Source of the DNA: Ignelater luminosus
Lineage: Eukaryota; Arthropoda; Insecta; Coleoptera; Elateridae
DNA length: 64,000 bases
Direction of reading: 5' to 3'
Assembly (NCBI GenBank): GCA_011009095.1
Contig: VTPC01089971.1
Coordinates: 230,969-294,968, forward strand
Within the stretch, counting starts at the first letter, position 1; every line of letters starts with the position of its first letter. This document shows, in pieces, positions 1 through 11,643 of the stretch. The position numbers were made by a program, and so were the translations under genes. The notes beneath the pieces were generated by a model. The model saw only the letters and a list, made by a program, of their open reading frames with translations, had not been told where the DNA came from and ran no database searches.

Positions 1-3000
1 CCCTATTACAAAATTTAACTTGCATGGAAATCAGAACTGCCGGATAGTTAACTATATTTAACTCTGTATTGGAGATGAGAAGTCGAGTTCAAGATATCTC
101 TAGAAAATAGTATCGGAGGTATCAAACATTTCTTTTCTAAATGTCCAAAGCTGCTGGATTTTGTCTGTATCAACGAATTCAATAACTGAAATCATATAGT
201 ACTTTATGTCCAAAAAAGAATGATCACCTTGAATACTTATCTTGTGTTACATTCTAACTTAAATATCTGAATTATACTAAAAGCAAAACTCGGAGCAAAA
301 CTTCGTTTATTTAAAACGTTTTTAGATTAATAATGCCACATACAAAAAGAACAAGTAATAATAGGTAGTACTTAATCACAGTTCACAGATAGTGTACAGT
401 TAGAAGTTTTAAAAATGTACCTCTTTTTATACACAAATAATGGTGTAAACCGAAGTAAATTGATCAAAATACTCTATTTGATTGTATGTGGATTTAGTTA
501 AATGCATGGAATTCCGGGTTTATGTAATACTTTGATATCAAACTTCAAACCAAATCTCAACCGAAAGTAATTGGTGGTTAAAACTTAATGGCTTATCAGC
601 TTCTCCACATTAGGTTCTTAACATGTATAATCATAAGTCATAGCACAAAAAGACTACTGATGAAGATCATATTCCTAACTACTTGAAGGTACAAACCAAT
701 GCAGCTTCTCGATATGTAATTTTGCTGGAGCCGTCTCCAAAAATATTATATTTCATTCACAATCCGGTAGACGTGGTTTACAAGGATAACACAAAATTCA
801 AGCCTTGGCGGTCAGAAGTTGATAGTGCTTTGCACCCGAAACCAACGCAAAATATTGATTTTACTCAGCCAATCTAGATGAACTTCTGGAAAATACAGCT
901 ACTTGTTTAAACTTGCTTGTATGTTTTAACGTTTTACAAGTCTCTAAACAGGTTATGTGTTTTAACCGAAAGTACTTAAGATTATTATGCATGTAGAACT
1001 AAGAAGAAAGAATAGGTAAATGTTGAGTTGTAAAATTTTAAAATGTTATTAGAAAAGTTAAAACTGAACGTTTTAGCTGTCGCAAAAAAAATCTTCAGGC
1101 GTAAAGAAAACCCAAATGCAACTAGATGGTAATTAATCATCATGATGACAGGACAATTACCAAGTACAGATCAGCAACTCAACATGTAAACTACATCTTA
1201 AATTACCACGACAGCCTCGCTTATGTATTTCAGTTATCTAACTGATTTACTGAAGTAAGAAAGTTATTTAATTCGTTTACTGTAAATAAGTTTATTTTGA
1301 AATGCCTAAATTATATTCAAACTTTAGATCATAATCTACTTAATTAGAATTAACTTTTAAACCTCCTTAATTGAAAGTCTTAAAATAATAATAAAGGCAG
1401 TTGTCTGAAGAAGTCATGAATCAAGAAAAGCCGGAAATATCTTAAAATATCAAAATATCTTCTGTAGTTGTTACAAAATGTCTTGCTATTTAAGTAGAAT
1501 TACTTTCCTAGATCTAAACTACAGATACTAACGATAACATCTAAAGTTCTTGCTATTATTCTGAAAAACAATGAAACGCAAATTTAGACAGGATTTCTCT
1601 TGTTAGTAACGTATTTTCTAATTTCGGTGGTTTCAGTTTTATATGTTGTAATTTTCCTTCTCAAAATAAGAGAATATAAATTAAGGTTATACAGGTTCCA
1701 TTGTAAAAGAAGAATAAAACTAGACAAGAATATTTTACATTACCATAAAAAGATCTTGTCTTGCTCATGCAAAATCACGAATCTCAAAATTTAACACATA
1801 ATAAATAACGTATTTTAGTCCTGAAAATCTCTACCAAGAGAAATATTGTTTTACTCCTAAGGCACACTATTCTTTTTGATTTTGCTAATAATATATTTAA
1901 ACATTGTATTTTTGTAATGTTGTTAGGTAAGTGATGAATCATCCTATTTGAATAAGAAATTTTATTATTTTATATTCCATTTAGAAAATGCTTTTTTTTT
2001 CGTCTAAAGCACATTTTTATGCAAACTCACTGTCTTTAACGGGATGTGACGTTAAGAATAGCACGTACACGGTTAACAAGACCTAGCAGGTTCCTTTGCA
2101 TAAAATTAAATGCAGAAAATGCAATATGACTGGAGGAGAAATGTGCTCTTGTTATTTAAATTTACGTGGTGATTTATAAAGCTTAAAGCAGCATCATGAA
2201 ATTGGTTTTTGATTTTATGAAAGTTTTGTACTAAAGTCCTACACGATCTCAGAAATTAAAATTTGCACATTAATAAAACCTTATGAATAGCGTAGAACAG
2301 GTTTTTGCTGTATACATATTTTGTTTTTCTCTTGTTTTTTTTCTTTAATTAAAACCACAAAAGGGGAAAATGTAAACACATAACATATTGTAATATAAAC
2401 AACGTTGATAATTCTCTGTAAGGGCAGCAAAGTAAATTAAAAATATTGGAATTATACTTTTACTTCACAACACATTTTTATTTTTAATGGTCATTCTCAT
2501 TACACTACAACACATTCGATACGCATCAATGTACAAAATTGATTTAAAAAAAAACAAATTTATCTTGTACATTGCAGTTTAAAATTTGAGGTTATAGACT
2601 TAGTTAAAACTTAAAACTTAGAAATTCATATAGTTATTCATTTTTCTTTCTATTGTCTTAGTTGGATAAAGAATTTAATAATTAAAAAAAATCAAAATTA
2701 TAACCAAGAAAAATATTTATTTACCAAACTTATAGATACTATACTGACTCTTCTCTTCTGATCTGATTGGGATCAATAATCAACTATTATGGTAGTTTTT
2801 GATATCCATATTTAGGCAATATGTCAGCCAATTATTGACCTACCATAGAATATAACATACAATAGCACGATATTGATATCAATGCAGAAAATATTAAGTT
2901 AATCATCCTTCCCTGATGAATAATGTTTTCTATGATTGGCAAAGCTTGGTGGGATTTTGTAGGGCTCTTACCGTCTTCGATCCATTCCAATGTCAAAAAG

Positions 3001-4620
3001 AAAGAAGGTAAGATAAGCCTACAGGAAGAGTCCTATTATGTCCCACTAAGAATTTCTAAAGATTTTGGAAAATATTTCTGTTTTAATTATCGAATGTACA
3101 AGATAGTTAGTATATAATTATTCAAAATTCGTTAAATATAGACTTTTTGCGGAGTAACTACTTTTGTCTTAGGGATTCGTTAACTTAAAAGTTCAAACCC
3201 GAAACTGGTGCAACCTACAGAATGTCGAGCCACAATATTGGAACAGAGTGTAATTAAAACCCAATTGATAAGACAAATGAAATTATGGTTTTTTTAACGA
3301 CATTTCTCGAGCACAAACTTTCAAAACAAAGAATCAGATAACTTAAAAAACTATCACTGTCAGTAAGGTCGTAACAGAACAGATAGAAGAATAATCTTTG
3401 TCTCGAGTTCAACCTTAAATACAGAGTAAGATTAAATAACAAAAAACTCCAAACTAGAGGAATTGATTTCGATGTCATGGCAGTAAAAAATAAATAAATA
3501 ACATACAGAAAGAGCAATCTTGACAAACTTTCTAAATTTATTTCTTTAAAACGAAGAATTAATATAAAACATAACTAATCAGCCAAAGACAAGTGAAAAC
3601 AAACAAGATTTCACCTTTGGTGTAGAATGATGGAAGATGAGATGACCAAAAGGTAAATGCAATGTAGCGATACACGACTAACGGTTGTATGTATGTAAAG
3701 AAAAGCACAAACTGTCTCAGAAATAAAGCGATATAAGGCGAAATTTTAAAGAAAAAAAGGAGAACAAAATTTACATCGATCCTAATGTTAAAATAACAAG
3801 CTTACCCAAACAACAAAAAATTTGGAAGACAAAACGACCTTTTGAAGAAAAAATAGTGAAGGGTTATGTAAAATGCTAGAACATACCCACAGAGAAAAAA
3901 TGAAGAAATACAAGAATAAAACCCTAGAAAAGGTAAGACAAAATGCCTTTTAAAGACACTGCAGATACCTCTGAAGCCTCTAAAAGAAATAAGAATCAAA
4001 CCATGAAATGTCTACAGGAAGGGTTGTAAAATGTGTAATACCAACTATGTAACAATACAAGAAGTCGCTAAATACATATTTTCTTGAAGACTCACAATAA
4101 AACGACAAGATAGGTACAAAAATCCAAAGCGATTGTGAAGATAATTCTACAAAAAGTAAAAAGAAGGAGTGTTGAATATAAGAAATAAAACAATAGCATT
4201 TATGATTCCTTTAAGCTACGCATGTTCTGTACTTACTAAAAGACACCAAAGATGGCTGGCAAATCAAAACTAGAAAAGGTTAACGATTCTGCAAAATACC
4301 ATTCTAAATTCAAATAGTCGCTAAAAAATAGTTCAAAATTAAAAATGCGGAGCAAGGCAAATACAAGCTAAATCAGCAGGGAAAGATCCATTCGGAGACC
4401 TACTTTCATTCAGTGCCAAGAAAAAACCTGATTTTACAAATTAGAAAAAGCATTGCTAAAGAGAGCTTCAACATGCAAATGTGAGAGCGTGTCTACAAAA
4501 TAAACTTTTTAATAGAAAACTTATGATGAAAAAGTTAATTAGTCTTAGAAACAGAAACTTTATTAGATGTAAAATTTGGAATTGAGCTAGTCAGAAGATA
4601 GAAGTACATTTTAGACAATT
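1..4620. other. AT-rich DNA, no recognised gene
   Basis: No family could be recognised on either strand. The open frames here are short and have low-complexity, AT-driven composition. One frame at about 644-877 (+, about 78 codons, ending after DFTQPI) has a less biased residue mix than its neighbours. It has no start codon, splice context or family match that I can name, so I do not call it a gene. The stretch from about 3600 to 4500 is purine-rich on the + strand. It may be intronic or intergenic. Confidence 0.5.
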
Positions 4621-5810
4621 GAGTCAAAGTTGATTTCCCGCCGGAGGCGGGAGGCAGTTATAAGTCCCCCTATGGGACTTCATCAGCCTAGGTAGTAAGA
4701 CATTTGGAGAGACGTAGAATGGTGTTCTCCGTTAGTGTTTCACGGCATTCGACTAGCCCTTGGACATCGGAATGAAGCACGCACGCAGTACGTTAAACTG
4801 AAGCGACGCGAGGAGGGCCGATGGCAGCATGGAGGTGTTGACGCCGTCCGGTACTAAGCTGGTGTTGTTGCTGAAGGGCGAAGATGAGCTGGGCAGCATT
4901 TGGCGGTTTGTTGTGTACCTGAAGTATGGGCGGGGCTCGGAGGCGTGGCTTGTTGTCTTGAAATAATAATTTGATGGTTAAGGGCTTTTCGGAGCGTCGG
5001 ATGTTGTCGGAGGCTCTTGATGATATAGATACGTAGGCGGCTGGTGTATTGGGACCATTAGATGGTGTAGATAAAGCCCGAGAGGGCGTCGAGACGAGTT
5101 TGGTGTTGTAAAATGGTGCCAAGAAGTGGAAGCGATGCTGTTGTCCGAGTTAAAGTAGAGAAAGCCGGTGTTGGGCCTGCGACAGGGGCGATGGATATGA
5201 TTAGATATTCATCGGCTGTCGCGGGTGATGTTGGATGATTCTGGTGGTCGTCAGAAGAAGAAGTGTACAACGTACAAAGTAGCGGAGGAACTGACACTCG
5301 CGAAATAACTTGTTGATGGTAATACGACATAGAAACAGATTTCAGGGCCACACCCCTACTCGCACGGTGTAGGAGTGAGCTTGGTAGCGGCCGCTGGGAA
5401 TAGACGGAGACAGTGGTAAAAGGGACTTCGGGGCCGTAAAACCTACTTACGCCGAGGCCCTGGACGCGTTTGGAGTACGGACACCCAGCAGAGCACGGGA
5501 AATCATACACCTGCGCCAATAGTCGCGCCTCTTCCCTAGGCAACGACGTACGCGGGTGGAAAAGGGACACCGGCTCCGGGGGTCTGCGCAGAGTGCCCCG
5601 GCTGGAAAGGCTGACGCCACTACTGGGCCTTTGCTCCCCAGAACAAAGGTTGCCAGTAGCAGCTGCAACAGGACGCACCACCCAAGGTGAATTGCCGGGG
5701 TTGATGACCGGGGGAGACCACTGCCGACGTCTGAACCGAACGGACACTACGCGGAACTGTTTTAGACAGTATAGCTTAAAGCGTAGCAATGGATGCGGTG
5801 ATAGCAATTA
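4621..5810 (-). mobile_element. GC-rich non-LTR retroelement remnant (minus strand)
   Basis: This block is clearly more GC-rich than the AT-rich flanks and reads as one insertion on the minus strand. Its 3' end (4637-4680) has two stem-loops. One stem is AAGTCCC/GGGACTT (4662-4680) and the other CCCGCC/GGCGGG (4637-4651). They are followed by a tail resembling TTGACT. The same two-hairpin end closes the 257-bp insertion at 54125-54381, so the two are probably the same family. Open frames at 5058-5807 (249 codons) and 4793-5122 (109 codons) are rich in Ser, Pro and Thr. They show no reverse transcriptase or endonuclease motif. The block could be untranslated region plus a decayed first ORF, or a non-autonomous derivative. 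A clean target duplication was not found; AAGTACA occurs near both edges (4602-4608 and 5815-5821) but is too short to rely on. Confidence 0.6.
4637..4680 (-). other. Two-hairpin 3' end of the retroelement
   Basis: Read on the minus strand, a CTGATGA box is followed by a 7-bp stem (AAGTCCC, loop ATAGG, GGGACTT). A 6-bp stem with a TCC triloop (CCCGCC, GGCGGG) comes next. In LINEs, 3' hairpins of this kind are recognition structures for the element's own reverse transcriptase. That role is inferred here from position and from the matching structure at 54308-54350. Confidence 0.6.
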
Positions 5811-6260
5811 GAAAAAGTACAAGAATACAGTCTTTCAGCGACAGGGATTCCAGCAAATAACAGAAGAGCTATAAATTACTGTTAGGGTTACAGGTTGTTT
5901 TACCCATAATAAATACACTATGATGGTCATATTTACTATCAAGTACGTAGTCCTCGTAGCTCATGGGGTAGTCTAGGATACTGATAAAGAACTGCAAGAA
6001 TAATTTAAACAGAATTAACTTACTCATGTACAAGTTACCGAGATATAATCAACAACTCTCAAAGCAACTATTGAAACCTTGCTAGATCTGCCACTTTTTT
6101 ATGTAGCGCTTGAGCTGGGAACATACATATTTAAGATCATCACCTTTTTACAATTTTTATTCTATCAAAGGAAAATTGGAAACGTGAGTTAAGTCCTCTG
6201 GAACTGAACAGATTAGGCTTTTAAACATGAATGAATAGACCAGAACGCAGCACATCACAT

Positions 6261-7559
6261 TAACAACTAGGTTAACAAACAAATAATCATCAGAATTAGT
6301 AACTTAATTATCAATAAACAAATAGATATTCGTAACTTGGAATATATTTAAATAATTGAATATTGAATGTATTTATGATCATGAAACAAGTGAATATCAT
6401 TGACAGCAACTAATTGTCAATAAACAAATAGATATCCACAATATTGAATATATTTAATTGTTTAAATAAGTGGATTTTAACAATAACCACTAATTCAATA
6501 AAAAACCAATAGTTGTCACCAAATTGCACTATAACAAGTTCACCTTGTCGTATGAACAAATTTTCAAAACAAATAAACGTTAGAACAAAACACAACTCAC
6601 TGATATGTATGTACTTCCTGGCTTACCACATTCCTCTGGGAAGCTACATTCAAGGCTGGTTGCTAGGTTTTGTTTGTTGACCCAGTACCATTGTATTTGT
6701 GAGGTTATATACGATATTACTGCTGATGAGTTTCTTGCTCAAATTAATAGGAAATTCAATGTATACTGGTTTTTCTAATGGTAAACAACAGGATTTTTAC
6801 TTGAAGCAACTTTACAAACCATTACTGGATCCACCCTTATAACGGATGCATTTGGGGAACCAAACACAAAAATCTCGGTTCTTTCCAGGTCCAAAGGCTA
6901 AAATAAAATTTCACAACACGAAGAAACTAGCTAGCACAATATTTATTCAGACTTCACTGAAGAAATCTAATTTTGATTGCAAAATTGTAACCACAAATCA
7001 CAAACAACCTGTTGATTGTACGACTTCTTTCACAATACCTTTGTCTCCGATCAAAACGGAAGGAACACGCCCAAGAAGAGTATCCACCCTTCCGCCAAAT
7101 TTCAGAATGTGAACTGACTAAAATGATACAAATTAAACTGAAGAGAAAATCAATGGCCTAGGATCAATGTTTCGCTTTTTTAAATTAAATTAGAATTTAT
7201 AAAGAAGTATCAAGGACAAATAAAGTTTTTATACTGGAGAATAACAAATATTCAAAAAAATGTTAAAATCGAATCGTTGAATAATATTTCATTAGGGGAT
7301 TTCCCGAAAACAATAAAATTCGTATTTTCCTATAAACAATGATTTTAAATAAGAAAAACTTGAAATATAGAATTCCTAATTCAATTTAATCAATGAACAA
7401 ATCAATTTTAAATTCAACAATAAATTATAAAAATTAACATAAATAAATCGAGAGTACGCGTCCACATTATTTTATGACACTCTCGTACCAACTTAGAGTA
7501 ATGGCGGGATTTTAGGAAATTTAAATAATTTTGTGACTACGAATAACGAACCGTTACAA
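6261..7559 (+). repeat. Dispersed repeat, copy A (about 1.3 kb)
   Basis: This segment is homologous along its length to 32538-33830, and its 3' part also to 14518-14914. It opens with an ACTAGGTTAAC segment and contains two similar blocks of about 100 bp containing ATTGTCAATAAACAAATAGA-type sequence (about 6300-6480). A small ORF lies at 6846-7112. The end is marked by GGCGGGATTTTAG and then a segment ending CCGTTACAA. I saw no terminal inverted repeat, poly-A tail or target duplication. The class is therefore open: Helitron-like, LTR remnant or other non-autonomous element. Confidence 0.7.
6846..7112 (+). pseudogene. Unrecognised ORF inside repeat copy A
   Basis: This frame of 88 codons matches the frame at 33047-33316 in copy B at the protein level. 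Shared pieces are TIFIQT.LKK, NFDCKI and PVDC.TSFT. The matching residues, including two cysteines, suggest it derives from a real coding segment of the repeat's parent element. No known domain was recognised. The frame begins in a region where the two copies disagree, so the start shown is arbitrary. It is more likely a fragment of a longer dead protein than a working small gene. Confidence 0.35.
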
Positions 7560-10500
7560 AAGGAACTGCAACCACTTTTTTACTATAAAAATCTTACGAG
7601 AACCATCAATTTATAATATTTGAACAGTATTGAGAAGGTGATGATGCAATCCAGACGATTGTTCCAATTTTATCCAAAAACCATCATTTATGATCATAGA
7701 CTTCTAACATTATTTTAATATATTTAGTTTGAAGAAAGAAGGTTTATGACAAGAGAACTGTCTAGGAAAGATTTTTGAGAGATGTTGAAACACTTGGGTT
7801 TTTGTTTATTGGTAGATATAGATAAGAACATTATGAAAGAACAAGGCAAATGCGTTCTTTCGACTATCTTTGTATCGAATGCATCTTTTTGAGAGATACC
7901 TTTTCGTTTCATTCTTCAAGACAGAAATTGCAGTACTTTCCAAGAACAGGCAACTAACGTTAGCGGTGAATAACCTTTAAGAGTAAGATTTACAAAAATT
8001 TTAATAAGCTCTCCGACACCAATTGTCTTGACTTGCTAGTGGTTTGATAAAGAAGTTAGCAGCGGTTAGTTCAAAGTTTATCTATGTATTCTCTGCCCTG
8101 AATAGTAGTTTACATTCACTCACGGCATTTTGATTTCCAACAAAACTCTTTGTTTTGCCCTTTCCATTAGCATAACTTGATAATCCTGCAGGTGAATAAT
8201 CGAGTAAACTATCTTGTTCTGTACTGAAACAAAAAAGAACAGTATTCATCTACATTTACAAGCAGTTTGAAAAGTTAAAAGGTATACTTACTTTCATTCC
8301 AGTTATAAACACGTAAATGTAACTGAAAAGAATTAACTTTTATTTTCTTTTCTGAAATCTCTATTATTTCAGATATCTTTATTTTATTAAAAATTGTCAG
8401 TTAAGTAATAACTAGAAATTTTTTCCTAAGGTACACTAAACACGAGTATTTTTGGCAGGAGCAAACAAATCCTTAAAAAAGTAGTGAATAACAGAAACGC
8501 GACCAGTTCAATTACGAAAATGCGGTCAAAATGAAATAAAAGCCTAAAACAGTTCAAACTTAATTTAAAACTTTTTCTGAAAAAGTAACAGGTCACGAAA
8601 ACAAAGAACACATTAAAGTTTTGTTTACCAAGAAAGCGCCACTTTCAAAGTAAATAGACGTTAATTAATCTCTTTTCATTATAAACCTTCCTTTTTTTTT
8701 CTTTATTTCCCAAACGAAGTTTCTGTTTATTTTTTAAACAATACTAGTACAGTAGTTGAATTTTAAAAACCTTTAAAGAGAATTTTCTTTTCCGACTTAT
8801 AATTTTAAACATTAGTTCTAATGGTGCCAGATTTGTGGAGTACACAGCTAAAGGTTACTGAATTACTTTTGTAATTGTTCTCGAGCGGCTTTATTTACAT
8901 TCCCCAAGTTTACTCTGTACTTTAACGTTGGCAATTTAACATTTTATGGAGCGACTCCCAGTTTGTATTATATGCTACATGACAACCTAGTCGTTTTTTA
9001 CTTGGTTTGTTGTAAACCTCTTTAAATAAAACCATAATAAATTAAACTTACTTAAATTAAAGTGGCATTTATGAGAAGGAATTCTCCTATTCGAAGACGG
9101 AAACCAGGACAAGCTAGTTTTGACCTTAAGCTAAAGAGATGTTATGAACTTCAACTACTAATTTAAGTGTGAAGTTATTACATAACTTAAGGTTTTTCCA
9201 GAAAAACAATTTTCAGTTACATTTTCCGTTTAGACAGCCGGTGAAAGGTGAAATTAGTTTCATAATACCTTCACAAAATTTATTACTACGTGTGGGTGGC
9301 AGTGAATTACAAGTCTAGTTAGATTTGATACGTTTCAGGAAGCACTGAATCGTTATGTGTACGTATTTACCTGTCGACGTTATATAAACAGTTGGCGTAG
9401 ACATTCGACCATGTTGGTAGGTGGACCCTTGTTTGTTTCCGTTTCCCTTGTGACACGCTCTAATGAACTTTGATTTTGAATTTGTTTAAGAAGCACTTAG
9501 TGGGAGTTCGATTAATTAATTTGACACAGGCTTATCGTGTTTCTACAGTATTGTTCGCTGTTACTTTCTGGTTTTACAGTTCCCGGAGATGATAAAGAAG
9601 TAAGATCATGAACTGAGCAATGCTTGGTTTTGCGAACTAGTTTTTTAATTATTTGTATCTATACATGTTTTATCATTAATGAAGTAATTATCGAGATAGA
9701 TTGTTTGGAATTTTTTCTTGGACCGATTTTTCCATAATGTAGTATAAATTATTGAAACTTTAGTTCTTCAGCAAACTATTACTATTAAGTAAGTTTAGTT
9801 TCAGAATAATTATCAAAACCCATATTTTCTTTCAATGAAAATCAAATATCAGGAACAAAAATGCCAAACAGTCTTTGAATTCTCAACGCCCGCCCATTGA
9901 AATAAACTATATAAAAGAAAAACCACCTATTACCATAAAATTTCTTGCGTCCCTGGCCAGTTCGAAATATAAAGCACAATTAATTGGCTTGCTGATGAAA
10001 AATCCAAGACAGATAAAATTTGATTATTTATTGTTTGGGACAACAGTCTTTAAATTTTGATAATGCAAGAGGATTTGAGATGTTTGTGTTACCCACATCC
10101 ATTTTATTCACTTTTTTTTGAAATGATCATCTTGAAGTGTTCCGTAACGCACCTCACCATGTTTCATCTCTGTCTGTCTAATTTTGTTGTTTTGTGTTAT
10201 TAATACCAAAAACTTGTTTGTACAACCAATTGTGTGTTTGACAAGTTTATTAATGGAATACGATGTAAAACACTTACTTGTCTCTTTCTAGATCTTAAGA
10301 ACAGTACGAGTGGTTTCATTCGGGAAATTGTAACCTTCTACCATTTTTTTCCAGATAAAATGAACTGATCTTGGTCAGATTATGTTTTTGATTAACATTG
10401 AAAAGATTGTTTTATTGTTTATTCAGCTAAAATTTCAGGTTTCCCAGCATAATAAATCAAACGCCCAGCTAACAGTTGCCCTTTCGAGGGTAAGCAAGAT

Positions 10501-10768
10501 TTTCTTAAACCATAACTAATCTTGAATTGATGTTAGTTATAATATATGCATACCATACGAATAAAGAAGTTTACAACAGTAAAATCCATCAAGGGCTAAA
10601 CTGAGCCAAAAAATCTAGATAACTGAACTCTTTAATAAGAAAATCTTATCTTCAGCATAACCATTATCAGTAAAAATTATTTATTATTTTTTTGATGTGA
10701 GTTTTTAGCAAAATGCTGCTTTATTGTTCAATCAAGATTAAAATAACTTAATGAAATGAGCAAAAGAT
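7560..10768. other. AT-rich DNA, nothing recognised
   Basis: I found no transposase, polymerase, host-gene exon, tRNA-like fold or long inverted repeat. Open frames are short and compositionally AT-driven. Confidence 0.5.
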
Positions 10769-11343
10769 AATGCTCTCACTATTAATTGCAGTGAATCTTG
10801 TGTTCTATTACTCGGCACACCTAGGTAAGCTGCAAAACTGAATAGTATCTTGGTTGATCAGATCTTAGTTGATCTAATTGTTTTACAGTTATTTAAATCA
10901 AATCGTAATTTAGAACTAATATTTGATTCCAATTTAAACTTTACTGCTCATGTTAATAAAATTATTTCTTCTGCATACAGTAAACTTTAGTGTTTATACC
11001 GCTTCAAGTTTGCATTGCCCAAACAAATAAAATGAAAGCTAATTGATACCTTAATTTTTTTGATTACCGTGATGTAGTCTACGGCCTATGCTTAAACATT
11101 CAAAATTGCTATAAAATCCAAGTTTTTGCTAGCGTTGCTACCTTCTTCAAGTTGATAAGACACAGCGATTGTGATTTCGTATGGCAATATGAGACTATAA
11201 CAGACTTTAAAAGTTACTTATTTGAACAATACAAAGTTAATACCTACCCTAGTAATCATCCGGCTTTGAAAGACTTACCTCACTTGGGTCGTAGGTGCCA
11301 GACAACTCTAAGCTTAAATTGGAATATACAAAAACAAAAATAA
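10769..11343 (+). pseudogene. LINE reverse-transcriptase C-terminal relic
   Basis: Around 10905-11030 the + strand encodes NLELIFDSNLNFTAHVNKI followed by a stop. Beyond the stop come CLYRFKFALPKQIK and, in a shifted frame, DYRDVVYGLCLN. This is the pattern of the region just downstream of the reverse-transcriptase core in Jockey/CR1-type non-LTR retrotransposons: an LG.IFDS.L.F..H...I segment, then a Y.DVVYG block. A preceding piece (10769-10828) reads NALTINCSES...LLLGTPR. A final open stretch reaches 11343. Several stops and frameshifts make it a dead fragment. No 5' part of the element is present. The exact clade is uncertain. Confidence 0.65.
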
Positions 11344-11615
11344 ATAACAAGCTTGTCATACGATGTAACGGGAAGAACCCGAAAAAGAGGCCTAATTCCC
11401 ATATAAGCCAGAAATCGGAAGATGTTCAATCCCGTAGCTCGAAAATAATTAATAATCCAGAAAATTAGGTTCTTATCTAAACCTAAAACTTAAATTTTAA
11501 CTAAAAATCCAAAAAGATACCTAGAGGGTGCCAGAAGCTGAACTGGAAGAAGGAAGCTAACCCACGCATCTTCTCGTAAGCTAACACCCTGTATATGGAG
11601 TCCTTCCTAAATAAC

Positions 11616-11631
11616 ACCCTGTATACAGGGT
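11616..11631. repeat. Perfect 16-bp palindrome ACCCTGTATACAGGGT
   Basis: This palindrome is preceded by a partial copy, ACACCCTGTATAT (11585-11597). CCCTGTAT-type ends are common at termini of small DNA transposons in arthropods. Single CCCTGTAT cores also occur near 35218 and 41260. I infer a scar or a very short remnant. Confidence 0.4.
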
Positions 11632-11643
11632 TTACTAAAAATA

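Noticed and set aside
3180-3215. tRNA-like B-box (GTTCAAACCC)
   Set aside because: No A-box at proper spacing and no cloverleaf could be folded around it.
4637-4690. Hammerhead ribozyme in the retroelement 3' end (CTGATGA box next to a stem)
   Set aside because: CTGANGA and a stem II-like helix are present in both copies (here and at 54302-54330). The required GAAA after stem II reads TATAA or TAAAA, so the essential G is absent. No stem III and cleavage triplet fit around it. The motif is better explained as part of the LINE-type 3' structure.
5470-5811. 113-codon + frame in the GC-rich block
   Set aside because: It is the mirror of the minus-strand frames, with no motif. GC-rich sequence gives long frames on both strands.
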